Of a DNA stretch of 64,000 nucleotides, positions 39,471-48,675 are shown piece by piece. The DNA lies in contig JAEEMP010000125.1 of assembly GCA_016283275.1 (NCBI GenBank), forward strand, positions 62,001-126,000, written 5' to 3'. A program made the translations under genes and the position numbers. The notes beneath the pieces are model-generated. The model was not told the DNA's origin, did not search any database, and saw only the letters and a program-made list of their open reading frames with translations. The first letter of the stretch is position 1. Each line of letters begins with the position of its first letter. The stretch comes from Lachnospiraceae bacterium. GTDB lineage: Bacteria > Bacillota > Clostridia > Lachnospirales > Lachnospiraceae.

Positions 39471-40254
39471 TGACCTTCTTCGGGCATTTCTCCGCACAGG
39501 CTCCGCAGTTTTTGCAAAGTGCGTAATCGATCGTCGCATTGAAATTCTCAAATTTTACGGCATTGTTGGGACAGCTCTTTACGCAGAGAGAACATCCCAC
39601 GCAACCGACTTTACACTGCTTGGTGGTTATCGCACCTTTTTCGGTATTGGAGCATGCAACCGCATACTTTGCATTGTAAGGAATGAGCGATATAAGATGC
39701 TTCGGGCATACCTCAACGCATTTTCCGCAGGCCTTACATTTATCCCTGTCCACAACAGCTACACCGTCCTCGACATGAATGGCATCAAAAGGACAGACGG
39801 AAGCGCATGTACCGAAACCGAGGCATCCCTGATTACACGATTTGGGACCGCCGTTAGGCACAAAGCTTAACATCCTGCAGTCATTTACGCCGTAATATTC
39901 ATAATCCACGGAAGCGTCTTCACAATGGGCTTTACAAGCCACAAACGCAACCTTTCTTTCCGCCGCTTCGGCCTTTGTGCCCATGATAGCCGCTATCTCA
40001 TCGGCAACGGCCTGACCGCCCACGGGACAACGGTTTATCTCCGCCTCACCGTTAACGATCGCATGTGCAAGCCCCGCACAGCCGGGGAATCCGCATCCGC
40101 CGCAGTTATTGCCGGGAAGTTTCGACAGCACGGCTTCTTCTTTTTCATTTACTTCGACTTTAAATACTATTCCCGCGATTCCTAAAAATATACCTACAAA
40201 CAGCCCTATCGAACCTATTATGATAAGAGCGGTAACTATCGATCCGAAATCCAT
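39451..40254 (-). CDS. rnfB: Rnf complex subunit B (ferredoxin-rich)
   Basis: 267 aa; LPGNNCGGCGFPGCAGLA; 4Fe-4S motifs. Confidence 0.95.
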   Translation of the reverse strand: MDFGSIVTALIIIGSIGLFVGIFLGIAGIVFKVEVNEKEEAVLSKLPGNNCGGCGFPGCAGLAHAIVNGEAEINRCPVGGQAVADEIAAIMGTKAEAAERKVAFVACKAHCEDASVDYEYYGVNDCRMLSFVPNGGPKSCNQGCLGFGTCASVCPFDAIHVEDGVAVVDRDKCKACGKCVEVCPKHLISLIPYNAKYAVACSNTEKGAITTKQCKVGCVGCSLCVKSCPNNAVKFENFNATIDYALCKNCGACAEKCPKKVINELYS

Positions 40255-40265
40255 GTCACGCCCTC

Positions 40266-40853
40266 CTACAAAAGTCCCGAGAAACCGCAGAAGGCGATCG
40301 CCATGAGTCCTGCCGATATAAGAACGATCGGCATGCCTTTAAACGGTTTCGGGATATCGTTGTATTGTATCTTTTCACGGATACCGGCAAGTATGATTAT
40401 CGAGATCGCAAAACCCACACTCGTGGCAAATCCGTTAACTGTTCCCTCAAGAAGACTGTAGCTTTTATTGACATTTGTAAGTGCTACACCCAAAACAGCA
40501 CAGTTTGTGGTGATAAGCGGAAGGTATACACCGAGCGCGCTGTACAAAGAAGGTATATATCGCTTTAAGAACATCTCCAAAAACTGCACCAAAGCTGCGA
40601 TCACAAGTATGAATATTATCGTTTTCAAATATTCGATGTGAAATCTTACAAGCAGCTGCTCATACAGGATTCCTGTAACGATCGAGCTTAACGTTATGAC
40701 AAATATGACCGACGTACCCATTCCGACAGCGGTCTTGACCTTTTTGGAAACTCCCAGGAACGGACACAGGCCTAAAAACTGGCTTAAAACGACATTGTTT
40801 ATAAGGGCTGAACCCAATGCAAGAAATATAAGACTTCTAATCATTGTTCTCAT
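40266..40853 (-). CDS. rnfA: Rnf complex subunit A
   Basis: 195 aa; NNVVLSQFLGLCPFLGVSK. Confidence 0.95.
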   Translation of the reverse strand: MRTMIRSLIFLALGSALINNVVLSQFLGLCPFLGVSKKVKTAVGMGTSVIFVITLSSIVTGILYEQLLVRFHIEYLKTIIFILVIAALVQFLEMFLKRYIPSLYSALGVYLPLITTNCAVLGVALTNVNKSYSLLEGTVNGFATSVGFAISIIILAGIREKIQYNDIPKPFKGMPIVLISAGLMAIAFCGFSGLL

Positions 40854-42441
40854 CCTCCTTTAAACTTTCTTCTGCCTTTGAAAGAAGCAATTTGGCTTTA
40901 TCGATGCTCGACTTCTTGTGTGACTTCTTTTTGACAGGCTTATTTATACGGCTCTTAAACTCTTCAAGATTGAAAAATTCAATATCATCATCTTCGGCTT
41001 TTGCTTCTTCCGCTTTGTCTGCCTCTCCGGCATTTCCGGCTTCTTCTGAAACTTTGGCTTCTTCTAAGACTTTTGCTTCTTCCAAAGCCTTTGCTTCCTC
41101 GGCTTTCTTGGCTTCTTCCGCTGCTTTTGCCTCTTCGGCTGCCTTGGCTTCTTCCGCCGCCTTTGCCTCTTCGGCTGCCTTGGCTTCTTCCGTCGCCTTT
41201 GCCTCTTCGGCTGCCTTGACCGTTTCTTCGGCCTCTCTTAAGATACGCTCTTCTTCAGCTTTTTCTGCTTCCAAAGCCTTGCGGGCAACTTCTTTCGCCT
41301 TTTCCTCAGCCTTTTTAGCTTCCAATGCCGCTTTTTCTTCAGCCTTCTTAGCCTCCAGAGCAGCCTTTTCTTCGGCTTTCTTGGCAGCCAGTTCAGCCTT
41401 TTCTTCGGCTCTTTTCTTTGAAGCCTCTTCTCTTGCCGCCTTTCTTTCCGCATTCTTTACAGACTGCTTTTCTTTAAAGTCGGCAAATCTGCCCGAAAGA
41501 ACGGCAATAAAGTTAGGTTTTGAAGCCTTGTCTTCTTCTGCCCCGGATCCGTCGGACTTTGGCTCTTCGACCTTTAAATCCTCTTTGGCGGGTTCTTCAG
41601 CCTCGGGCTCTTCCTTATCTTCTTCCTGCTTAGGTTCGTTCTTAACGGTTTCTTCGGGCTTTTTATCTTCCTCAACGGACTCTTTAGGCTTTTTATCTTC
41701 CTTAACGGGTTCTTCCGGCTTTTGCTCTTCCGTTACCGGAGCGGCAACCTTACATTCCTTATCACAGGCCATACAGTCTCCGCCACAGCCGGAGCCGATT
41801 TTGGACATATCCTTTCCGTGCTTTTGACCGATATCCTTGATATAATTCTGAAGTGCGGTAAGCAGTGCCATTACAAAGAACGCACCGGGTGCCATTATAA
41901 ATATGCTCACCGGCACAAACCCGTCCGGCATTATATGATAACCGAATATTTCTCCCGCTCCGAGAAGTTCTCTGAAACCACCGAGGATCGTAAGAGCCAG
42001 ACTGAAGCCCAGGCCCATTCCGATACCATCGAAAAGAGACGGGATCGGGCCGTGGGAGTAAGCATATGCCTCCGCACGTCCGAGGATGATACAGTTAACG
42101 ACTATAAGCGGTATATATATGCCGAGTGCATCGTAAAGGAACGGAATATATGCCTTAAGCAAAAGCTCCACGATCGTTACGAACGAAGCGATAATAACGA
42201 TAAACGCAGGTATCCTGATCTTATTCGGAATGACCTTTCTTAAAAGCGAAATAAGCAGATTGCTCAATGCAAGCACCACCATTGTGGTAAGTCCCATGCC
42301 AAGACCGTTGATCGCGCTTGTGGTCACCGCAAGCGTAGGACACATACCGAGCAAAAGAACAAAGGTGGGATTTTCTTTAAACAGACCGTTTACAAGTCTT
42401 TCACCCATTTGAGAGGGAATGCTTTGGTTTTGCTTATTCAT
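40837..42441 (-). CDS. rnfE: Rnf complex subunit E with large C-terminal extension
   Basis: 534 aa; N-terminal ~205 aa is RnfE (LGMCPTLAVTTSAINGLGMG); then Cys cluster and Ala/Glu/Lys-rich tail. Confidence 0.93.
   Translation of the reverse strand: MNKQNQSIPSQMGERLVNGLFKENPTFVLLLGMCPTLAVTTSAINGLGMGLTTMVVLALSNLLISLLRKVIPNKIRIPAFIVIIASFVTIVELLLKAYIPFLYDALGIYIPLIVVNCIILGRAEAYAYSHGPIPSLFDGIGMGLGFSLALTILGGFRELLGAGEIFGYHIMPDGFVPVSIFIMAPGAFFVMALLTALQNYIKDIGQKHGKDMSKIGSGCGGDCMACDKECKVAAPVTEEQKPEEPVKEDKKPKESVEEDKKPEETVKNEPKQEEDKEEPEAEEPAKEDLKVEEPKSDGSGAEEDKASKPNFIAVLSGRFADFKEKQSVKNAERKAAREEASKKRAEEKAELAAKKAEEKAALEAKKAEEKAALEAKKAEEKAKEVARKALEAEKAEEERILREAEETVKAAEEAKATEEAKAAEEAKAAEEAKAAEEAKAAEEAKKAEEAKALEEAKVLEEAKVSEEAGNAGEADKAEEAKAEDDDIEFFNLEEFKSRINKPVKKKSHKKSSIDKAKLLLSKAEESLKEDENND
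41111..41218. repeat. 36-bp tandem repeat, 3 near-identical copies
   Basis: Copies of gcttcttccgcYgcYtttgcctcttcggctgccttg at 41111, 41147, 41183 (copy 3 also has tcg for gccg). Confidence 0.9.
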
Positions 42442-43060
42442 TCACAACACCTCCTCCCAAAACTTCTCTTAAATATAAAAGCCCGGCATTTACACCGTTA
42501 ACAAATGCCTTTGATGTGATCGTAGCACTTGAAATGGCATCTATCTGATTGTCGAGTGCGGCACCGGTCTTTGTGACCTCAAAGCTGTCAGCTCTTCTTT
42601 CAAAAAACTGCGGAACGATAACTTCTTCGGCTCTCATACCAAGCCCTGCGGTCTCGGATATTGACGTGATCGCTATCGCATTGACCGTTCCGTCATTCTG
42701 AACGCCCATTCTGAACACGATATCTCCGCCGAAGCCTTCGTGGCTTGTGATCTCAAATACATATCCGATCTGTCCGCCGCCCGAATCCTTTGCGGCAAGA
42801 ACTTCCGTGATCTCGACGTTTTCAAAATCGTCTTCGAGGCATTTAAGCATCTGATCTTTGTCAAAATTCTGTTCTTCAAACGAAGAAGCATTTACAAATA
42901 CAGCCGCATTGGCTTCCTGTCTTGCCTTTTCTTCCATATTGGCAATGGGGTCTTTGGTAATTTCATACACGAATCCGAGGATAAAGCCCGCGATAAGTGT
43001 GATCGCAAGCATTATAAGGGTATTCTTTACAAGTTCTTTTATCTCAACGTTCTTATTCAC
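42434..43060 (-). CDS. rnfG: Rnf complex subunit G
   Basis: 208 aa; flavinylation-type motif SSATITS. Confidence 0.93.
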   Translation of the reverse strand: MNKNVEIKELVKNTLIMLAITLIAGFILGFVYEITKDPIANMEEKARQEANAAVFVNASSFEEQNFDKDQMLKCLEDDFENVEITEVLAAKDSGGGQIGYVFEITSHEGFGGDIVFRMGVQNDGTVNAIAITSISETAGLGMRAEEVIVPQFFERRADSFEVTKTGAALDNQIDAISSATITSKAFVNGVNAGLLYLREVLGGGVVNE

Positions 43061-43988
43061 TCTTTACCGCCCCCTTTCCGAAATATGAAGGTACGGTAAT
43101 CTTATCGATGAGCGGAACAAGAATGTTGCCGATTATGATCGCATAAGAAACTCCTTCGGCTGTCGGACCGAAGACTCTGAACACAGCGGTCAATATACCG
43201 AGCAGCATTCCGAATATTACCTGTCCCGATTTGCTTATGGGTCTTGTGACATAATCGGTAGCCATGAAAAACGCACCGAGTATAAGTCCGCCGCCCAGAA
43301 CATGCGCAGAAAGGAAGGTCGGATCGAATCCGTGGCCTCCGAACAATCCGATACATATCACAAAAGTCGCTATGTACATTCCGGGGATTATAAGATCGAT
43401 AACACCGCAAAGAAACAAAAATACCGCTCCGATAAGAAGACACAGCGCCGATGTCTCACCGATGGTACCCTGGGTATTTCCGGTAAGCATCTTCACGATA
43501 TCCACCTGCTCTCCCATCTTTATCCTGTAAAGAGGCGTAGCGCCCGACATCGTATCGGTATCGAAATTTGTCATTATGGATGTAAATGAGATCAAAAGAA
43601 AACATCTTGCGGCAAGGGCCGGGTTCATAAAATTCTGACCGAGACCGCCGAAAAGCATCTTGACCACCACTATGGCAAAGAAAGAACCCACGATCGGGAT
43701 CCACCACGGTGCCTTTACCGGAAGGTTAAGGGCCAGAAGAAGACCCGTAACGATCGCGGAAAAATCAGAGACAGTGTTCTTTCTGCCCGTAAACATTTCA
43801 AATAAAAGTTCAAACGCAACCGCACTTATTATCGAAACACCAATGAGCATAAGTGCGTTAAAGCCGAATCTGTATATTGCGTGACCGGCGGCCGGAAGAA
43901 GCGAAATGATGACTAAAAGCATGATCGAGCTTGTTGTCTGCTTTGACCGGATATGCGGATTTGAAGATACATTTAATAATCCGTCCAC
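43053..43988 (-). CDS. rnfD: Rnf complex subunit D
   Basis: 311 aa; SGATPLYR flavinylation-type motif. Confidence 0.95.
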   Translation of the reverse strand: MDGLLNVSSNPHIRSKQTTSSIMLLVIISLLPAAGHAIYRFGFNALMLIGVSIISAVAFELLFEMFTGRKNTVSDFSAIVTGLLLALNLPVKAPWWIPIVGSFFAIVVVKMLFGGLGQNFMNPALAARCFLLISFTSIMTNFDTDTMSGATPLYRIKMGEQVDIVKMLTGNTQGTIGETSALCLLIGAVFLFLCGVIDLIIPGMYIATFVICIGLFGGHGFDPTFLSAHVLGGGLILGAFFMATDYVTRPISKSGQVIFGMLLGILTAVFRVFGPTAEGVSYAIIIGNILVPLIDKITVPSYFGKGAVKSE

Positions 43989-44000
43989 TTTCTCTTCCTC

Positions 44001-45317
44001 CTACTTTTTCTTTTTTGCAAGTTCTATCTTGCGCATTGATTTTATATTCTGTGCAAGCGGTCTCTTAGCGGGGCAGATGTAACTGCAGCATCCGCACTCC
44101 ACACACTCAAGTCCGTTACAGCTTAAAAATGCTTCTTCATTGAAGTTCTCGGCGTGATCCGAAAGTATCTTCGGCACAAGACGGCTCGGACATACACTCA
44201 CGCACTTTCCGCAATTTATACATGCGGAAGGCTCCATTCTTGAAATATCGTCTTTCGAAAGACAAAGAAGCGCCGATGCGGTCTTCGTAACGGGAACATC
44301 AAGATCGAACATGCATATACCCATCATGGGCCCGCCCGATATTATCTTTGCCGGTTCCTTTTTATAACCGCCTGCCTCTTCAAGAAGAGTTGAATACAAA
44401 GTTCCGGTCCTTACCTTAAAGTTTCGCGGATTCTTGATGCAGTTGCCGGTAACCGTTACTATCCTGTACATTAACGGCCTGCCTTCGTATACTGCGGAAC
44501 CGACGGAATATACGGTATCGACATTATTGACCACGCAGCCTACATCTGCGGGGAGAAGCTTTGAGTTAAGTTCCCTTCTCGTTACGGCATAGATGAGATG
44601 TCTTTCGGAACCCTGCGGATACTTTGTCTTTAAGGCTTTCACCACTATTCTCGGTTCTTCTCTGGTAAGTGCCTTATAGATCTTGATGCAGTCGGGTTTA
44701 TTGTCTTCGATCGCAACTATTCCCAATGCATTGGGGAAAAGTTTAAGATATACCTTAAGACCGTCCAGAAGCTTCTCGGGTGATTCGATAAGCCTTCTGT
44801 AATCACTTGTAAGATAAGGCTCGCATTCGGCCGCATTGACGATCACATAATCGATCTTATGAGGTTCCTTTACCGAAAGCTTTACATGAGTGGGGAAACC
44901 CGCACCGCCCATACCTACGATCCCGGCTTCGCGTATCCTGTTGATGATCTCGGCCTCATCCATCTCATCAAGGGGTTTGACATCCCATGGAGTCGCACTC
45001 TCGTACTGACCGTCGTTTTCGATGATTATGGACATGGCATTATTACCTGCAAGCACTCTGTGATTGCAGATATCTTTGACCGTACCGGATACGGACGAAT
45101 ATATCGGAGATGACACGAATCCCTGTGCCTCGGCTATCTTCTGGCCTGCGAGTACACGATCTCCTTTTTGAACAATGGGAACAGCCGGCGCACCGATATG
45201 CTGCGACAGCGGATAAACCAGAACAGGGCCGGCATTGATCTCTTTAATGGGTATATCCTTGGACATATCTTTTCCGTCATAAGGATGAATCCCGCCCCTG
45301 AATGTCAGACTTGCCAT
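44001..45317 (-). CDS. rnfC: Rnf complex subunit C
   Basis: 438 aa; GGIHPYDGKDMSKD; GMGGAGFPTHVKL; two CxxCxxC sets. Confidence 0.95.
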   Translation of the reverse strand: MASLTFRGGIHPYDGKDMSKDIPIKEINAGPVLVYPLSQHIGAPAVPIVQKGDRVLAGQKIAEAQGFVSSPIYSSVSGTVKDICNHRVLAGNNAMSIIIENDGQYESATPWDVKPLDEMDEAEIINRIREAGIVGMGGAGFPTHVKLSVKEPHKIDYVIVNAAECEPYLTSDYRRLIESPEKLLDGLKVYLKLFPNALGIVAIEDNKPDCIKIYKALTREEPRIVVKALKTKYPQGSERHLIYAVTRRELNSKLLPADVGCVVNNVDTVYSVGSAVYEGRPLMYRIVTVTGNCIKNPRNFKVRTGTLYSTLLEEAGGYKKEPAKIISGGPMMGICMFDLDVPVTKTASALLCLSKDDISRMEPSACINCGKCVSVCPSRLVPKILSDHAENFNEEAFLSCNGLECVECGCCSYICPAKRPLAQNIKSMRKIELAKKKK

Positions 45318-45355
45318 ATGAAACCTACCTTCTCAATTTTTTCCAATACAAAGAT

Positions 45356-45384
45356 ACTATACTATAAAATGATATAAGTGTCAA
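45356..45384 (-). promoter_or_regulatory. rnf operon promoter
   Basis: Minus TTGACA-17 nt-TATAGT upstream of rnfC. Confidence 0.78.
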
Positions 45385-45524
45385 AAGAACTTGTAAGCCT
45401 TATAAGCACTATTGTTTTCATGTTTTTGTGACATTTGTGTCATGCATTTTAATCTTGTCTCTTTAAGATCTAAATGATACTATCATGATAAGCGGTTTTT
45501 TCTTATATTCTTCGGAGGTATGAT

Positions 45525-46625
45525 ATGCAGACAATCACAAATCCCATAAACATTTCCGAATTAAACTACCCTTTGGAAAAAATATGTGACAGGAACAAAT
45601 GTCTTTTTATCGATATTGAGACTACGGGATTTACCGCCAGAAACTCAAATCTTTATCTTATAGGCTGCGTTTACTTTAAAGACAATGCCTTTTATGCAAC
45701 CCAGTTTTTTGCCGATAAATATTCCGACGAGGAAGAACTGTTAAATGAATTCTTCTCATTTGCAAAGGATTTTTCGTTCCTCATCCATTTTAACGGCAAC
45801 AACTTTGATATTCCATATATCCTTGCCAAGGTCAAAGAACACGATCTCCCTTACAATTTCAATGATTTTACCGGGATCGACTTATATAAACGCGTTGCAA
45901 CGCTTAAGTCGTTTTTGAAACTTGAAAACTGCAAGCAGAAAACGATAGAAAGATTCTTAAAGATCGACAGGGAAGACAAATATTCGGGCGGGGATCTCAT
46001 CGGGCTTTATCATCAATATGTTGAAACGCACGATGAAGAATTAAAACGCCTGCTCCTACTTCATAATTTTGAAGATTTAAGCGGAATGCCGGGTATACTT
46101 CCCATATTGTCGGTATGCGATCTGTTTACGGACAAGTTAAAGGTCACAAAGGTGTCCGCAAGCCACTTTAAAGACGTTAACGGAAACGACCGTTCCGAAC
46201 TTTTGATGACGTTCGACACCCCCGCTCCCCTTCCCGTTCCGATCTCATATATGTATGACGGAGTATATTTTGCGGGAGCGGCAAATCAGGCAATGCTGAG
46301 AGTTCCGATCGCCGAAGAAGAACTCAAATACTATTATGCAAACTACAAGGATTACTATTATCTTCCCGATGAAGACGTGGCCCTCCACAAATCCGTAGCT
46401 TCATTCGTGGATAAAGGTCACAGAGAAAAAGCCAAAGCGCAGAACTGTTACACAAGAAAGACATCCAGATTCTTACCCGAATGGGATGCACTTATAACTC
46501 CGTTTTTTAAACCCGATTTCAGTTCAAAGAAGCTTTTCTTTGAGCTTACCGATGAAAGAAAGACCGATCGTGAGCTTTTTTCGGCTTACGCCTCACATCT
46601 TATGGAACATATGCTTAAACAATAA
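45525..46625 (+). CDS. YprB-like RNase H-fold exonuclease
   Basis: 366 aa; LFIDIETTGF, HFNGNNFDIPYI. Confidence 0.82.
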   Translation: MQTITNPINISELNYPLEKICDRNKCLFIDIETTGFTARNSNLYLIGCVYFKDNAFYATQFFADKYSDEEELLNEFFSFAKDFSFLIHFNGNNFDIPYILAKVKEHDLPYNFNDFTGIDLYKRVATLKSFLKLENCKQKTIERFLKIDREDKYSGGDLIGLYHQYVETHDEELKRLLLLHNFEDLSGMPGILPILSVCDLFTDKLKVTKVSASHFKDVNGNDRSELLMTFDTPAPLPVPISYMYDGVYFAGAANQAMLRVPIAEEELKYYYANYKDYYYLPDEDVALHKSVASFVDKGHREKAKAQNCYTRKTSRFLPEWDALITPFFKPDFSSKKLFFELTDERKTDRELFSAYASHLMEHMLKQ

Positions 46626-46655
46626 AAAAGCCGCCCATCCGGGCGACTTTTTATT
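46624..46655. terminator. Bidirectional terminator between yprB-like and cheR
   Basis: aaaaaaGCCGCCCATCCGGGCGACttttta. Confidence 0.8.
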
Positions 46656-46656
46656 A

Positions 46657-47433
46657 TCATGGCTTGTCGTAATAAAATGAGTTCTTTCTCTGGAAACCTA
46701 TTTCCCTATAGTTGATTATCTGCTCGGTACTTCCTATAAAGAGGATGCCTTTACTCTTAAGCGAAGCGCAGAACTTTTTGAATATCTCTTCCTTTGCTTC
46801 TTCGGTAAAGTATATCAGTACATTTCTGCAAACGATAAGATGCATATCGGTAGGATAAGTATCTTTTAAAAGATTGTGCTGTTTAAACTCTACTCTTGCC
46901 TTGATCTCATCCTTTATCCTGTATGAACCTCCGACTTTTTCGAAATACTTGGCCTTAAGGTCCTTCGGAACGTTTTCGATCGATTTCTCGTTATAAAGAC
47001 CCATCTTGGCCTTTTCAAGTATCTGCTTGTCTATATCGGTTGCAAATATCTTGATCTGATTAAGCGGCAGGTGTCTTGAAAGCGCCATTACAAGCGAATA
47101 GGGCTCGTCACCCGTCGAACATGCGGCGCTCCATACCTTTAAGTTGTTGCCGAACTTTGATATGAGTTCCGGAATGATCGTTTTATCCATCAATTCCCAC
47201 TGATCGGGATTTCTGTAAAACTCCGAAACGTTGATCGTTAAATAGCTTACAAATTCTTCAAATTTTTCCTTGTCGGTCTTAAGTAACTGTACATATTCGT
47301 CGTAACCCTTAACATTATGCTTGCCGATAAGCGTATCGATCCTTCGCTTCATCTGCTTCTCCTTGTAAGCGTTAAGATCGATCTTGGTCAAGTCGAAAAC
47401 TGCTTTTTTGAAATACTCGTAATCGTATGCCAT
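46657..47433 (-). CDS. cheR: CheR-type protein-glutamate methyltransferase
   Basis: 258 aa; VSEFYRNPDQWE, WSAACSTGDEPYS, CRNVLIYF. Confidence 0.93.
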   Translation of the reverse strand: MAYDYEYFKKAVFDLTKIDLNAYKEKQMKRRIDTLIGKHNVKGYDEYVQLLKTDKEKFEEFVSYLTINVSEFYRNPDQWELMDKTIIPELISKFGNNLKVWSAACSTGDEPYSLVMALSRHLPLNQIKIFATDIDKQILEKAKMGLYNEKSIENVPKDLKAKYFEKVGGSYRIKDEIKARVEFKQHNLLKDTYPTDMHLIVCRNVLIYFTEEAKEEIFKKFCASLKSKGILFIGSTEQIINYREIGFQRKNSFYYDKP

Positions 47434-47451
47434 CCCCTTGCTTCTCCTATT

Positions 47452-47493
47452 TAAAAAATTAATGGGCGGTCTTTACCGACCACCCATTATTAT
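47452..47493 (-). terminator. Intrinsic terminator of rpsA
   Basis: Minus TAATGGGTGGTCGGTAAAGACCGCCCATTAATTTTTT. Confidence 0.85.
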
Positions 47494-47523
47494 ATCAAAT
47501 GATATTTAACGATTAATTAAGAC

Positions 47524-48675
47524 TTATGCCTCTTCACCGTTTTCTTCCGCAGCGATCACGGCATCAATGTCAACGCTTGCAACGTCTTCGTTACTCTCTT
47601 CTTCTTTTTCTTCCTTAGGGTCGGGAGCTGTAAGAGCCTTTATCGAGATGCTGACTCTCTTTTCGTCAAGATTGAAGTCAACAACTTTTGCCGTAACTTC
47701 ATCGCCGACCTTAAGCACATCCGAAGGCTTCTCGATATGATCCTTGGATATCTGAGATACATGAAGAAGTGCATCGATTCCGTTTTCAAGTTCCACAAAT
47801 GCACCGAAGTCAGTCATACGCATCACTTTACCGGTAACAACCGTTCCCACTGCATACTTTGACTCTGCGTCAACCCAGGGATTTGTGTCGTTGAACTTAA
47901 GGCTTAATGCGATCTTGTTCTCGTTGATCTCTTTGATGAGAACCGTAAGCTTCTCGCCTGCCTTGTAGTTCTTCTTGGGGTTCTCAACATGGCCCCAGCT
48001 CATCTCGGAAATGTGAAGCAAACCGTCCATTCCGCCAAGATCCACAAATACACCGAAGTCCGTAACGTTCTTTATGGTTCCTTCAACAACGTCGCCTTCC
48101 TTGATGGTCTCAAGAAGTTTCTTCTGAGCTTCTTCTTTCCTTGCAACAAGGATAACCTTGCGGTTACCGATGATACGACGCTTCTTGGGGTTGTATTCGG
48201 TAACGACGAACTCGATCTCTTCACCCAGATATTTGCTTAAGTCTTTCTCGTATGTGTCGGAGAAAAGGCTTGCGGGGATGAATACCCTGACTTCATCGAC
48301 AACTATGCAGACACCGCCTTCGAGAACCTGTGAAACTTTTGCTTTTAAGATCTCCTGGCTTTCGAATGCTTCTTCGAGTCTCTTGGAGCCCTTGTCAAGT
48401 GCGAGTCTCTTGTATGTAAGAAGAACCTGACCCTCTCCGTCGTTAACTTTGATGATCTTAACTTCCAAAGTATCACCGATCTTAAGCGCTTCGGTGAGAT
48501 CGACACCGGGATCATTTGAATATTCACTCTTGGTAAGTATACCGTCTGACTTATAGCCGATGTTTAAAACTGCCTCATTGGGCTTAACATCAATTACAGT
48601 ACCCTCAACAACCTCTCCCGTATGTATAGTCTTAAATGATGCGTCAAGCATCTGTTCAAACGTCATTTCTGACAT
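47524..48675 (-). CDS. rpsA: 30S ribosomal protein S1-like protein
   Basis: Repeated S1 domains (VEGTIKNVTDFGVFVDLGGMDGLLHISEMSW); likely start MSEMTFEQML. Confidence 0.93.
   Translation of the reverse strand: MSEMTFEQMLDASFKTIHTGEVVEGTVIDVKPNEAVLNIGYKSDGILTKSEYSNDPGVDLTEALKIGDTLEVKIIKVNDGEGQVLLTYKRLALDKGSKRLEEAFESQEILKAKVSQVLEGGVCIVVDEVRVFIPASLFSDTYEKDLSKYLGEEIEFVVTEYNPKKRRIIGNRKVILVARKEEAQKKLLETIKEGDVVEGTIKNVTDFGVFVDLGGMDGLLHISEMSWGHVENPKKNYKAGEKLTVLIKEINENKIALSLKFNDTNPWVDAESKYAVGTVVTGKVMRMTDFGAFVELENGIDALLHVSQISKDHIEKPSDVLKVGDEVTAKVVDFNLDEKRVSISIKALTAPDPKEEKEEESNEDVASVDIDAVIAAEENGEEA

Noticed and set aside
41111-41218. CRISPR-like array
   Set aside because: Contiguous 36-bp tandem repeats with no unique spacers, in frame within rnfE
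40844-41827. 327-aa plus-strand ORF rich in Ser/Ala/Phe opposite rnfE
   Set aside because: Exact antisense mirror of the repetitive Ala/Glu/Lys coding tail of rnfE; low-complexity reading frame caused by codon bias
45428-45447. Rex operator upstream of rnf
   Set aside because: TTGTGACATTTGTGTCAT matches only one half of the TTGTGAN6TCACAA consensus
46657-47433. Chemotaxis operon
   Set aside because: Only an isolated cheR-like gene is present; no other che or mcp genes in the window
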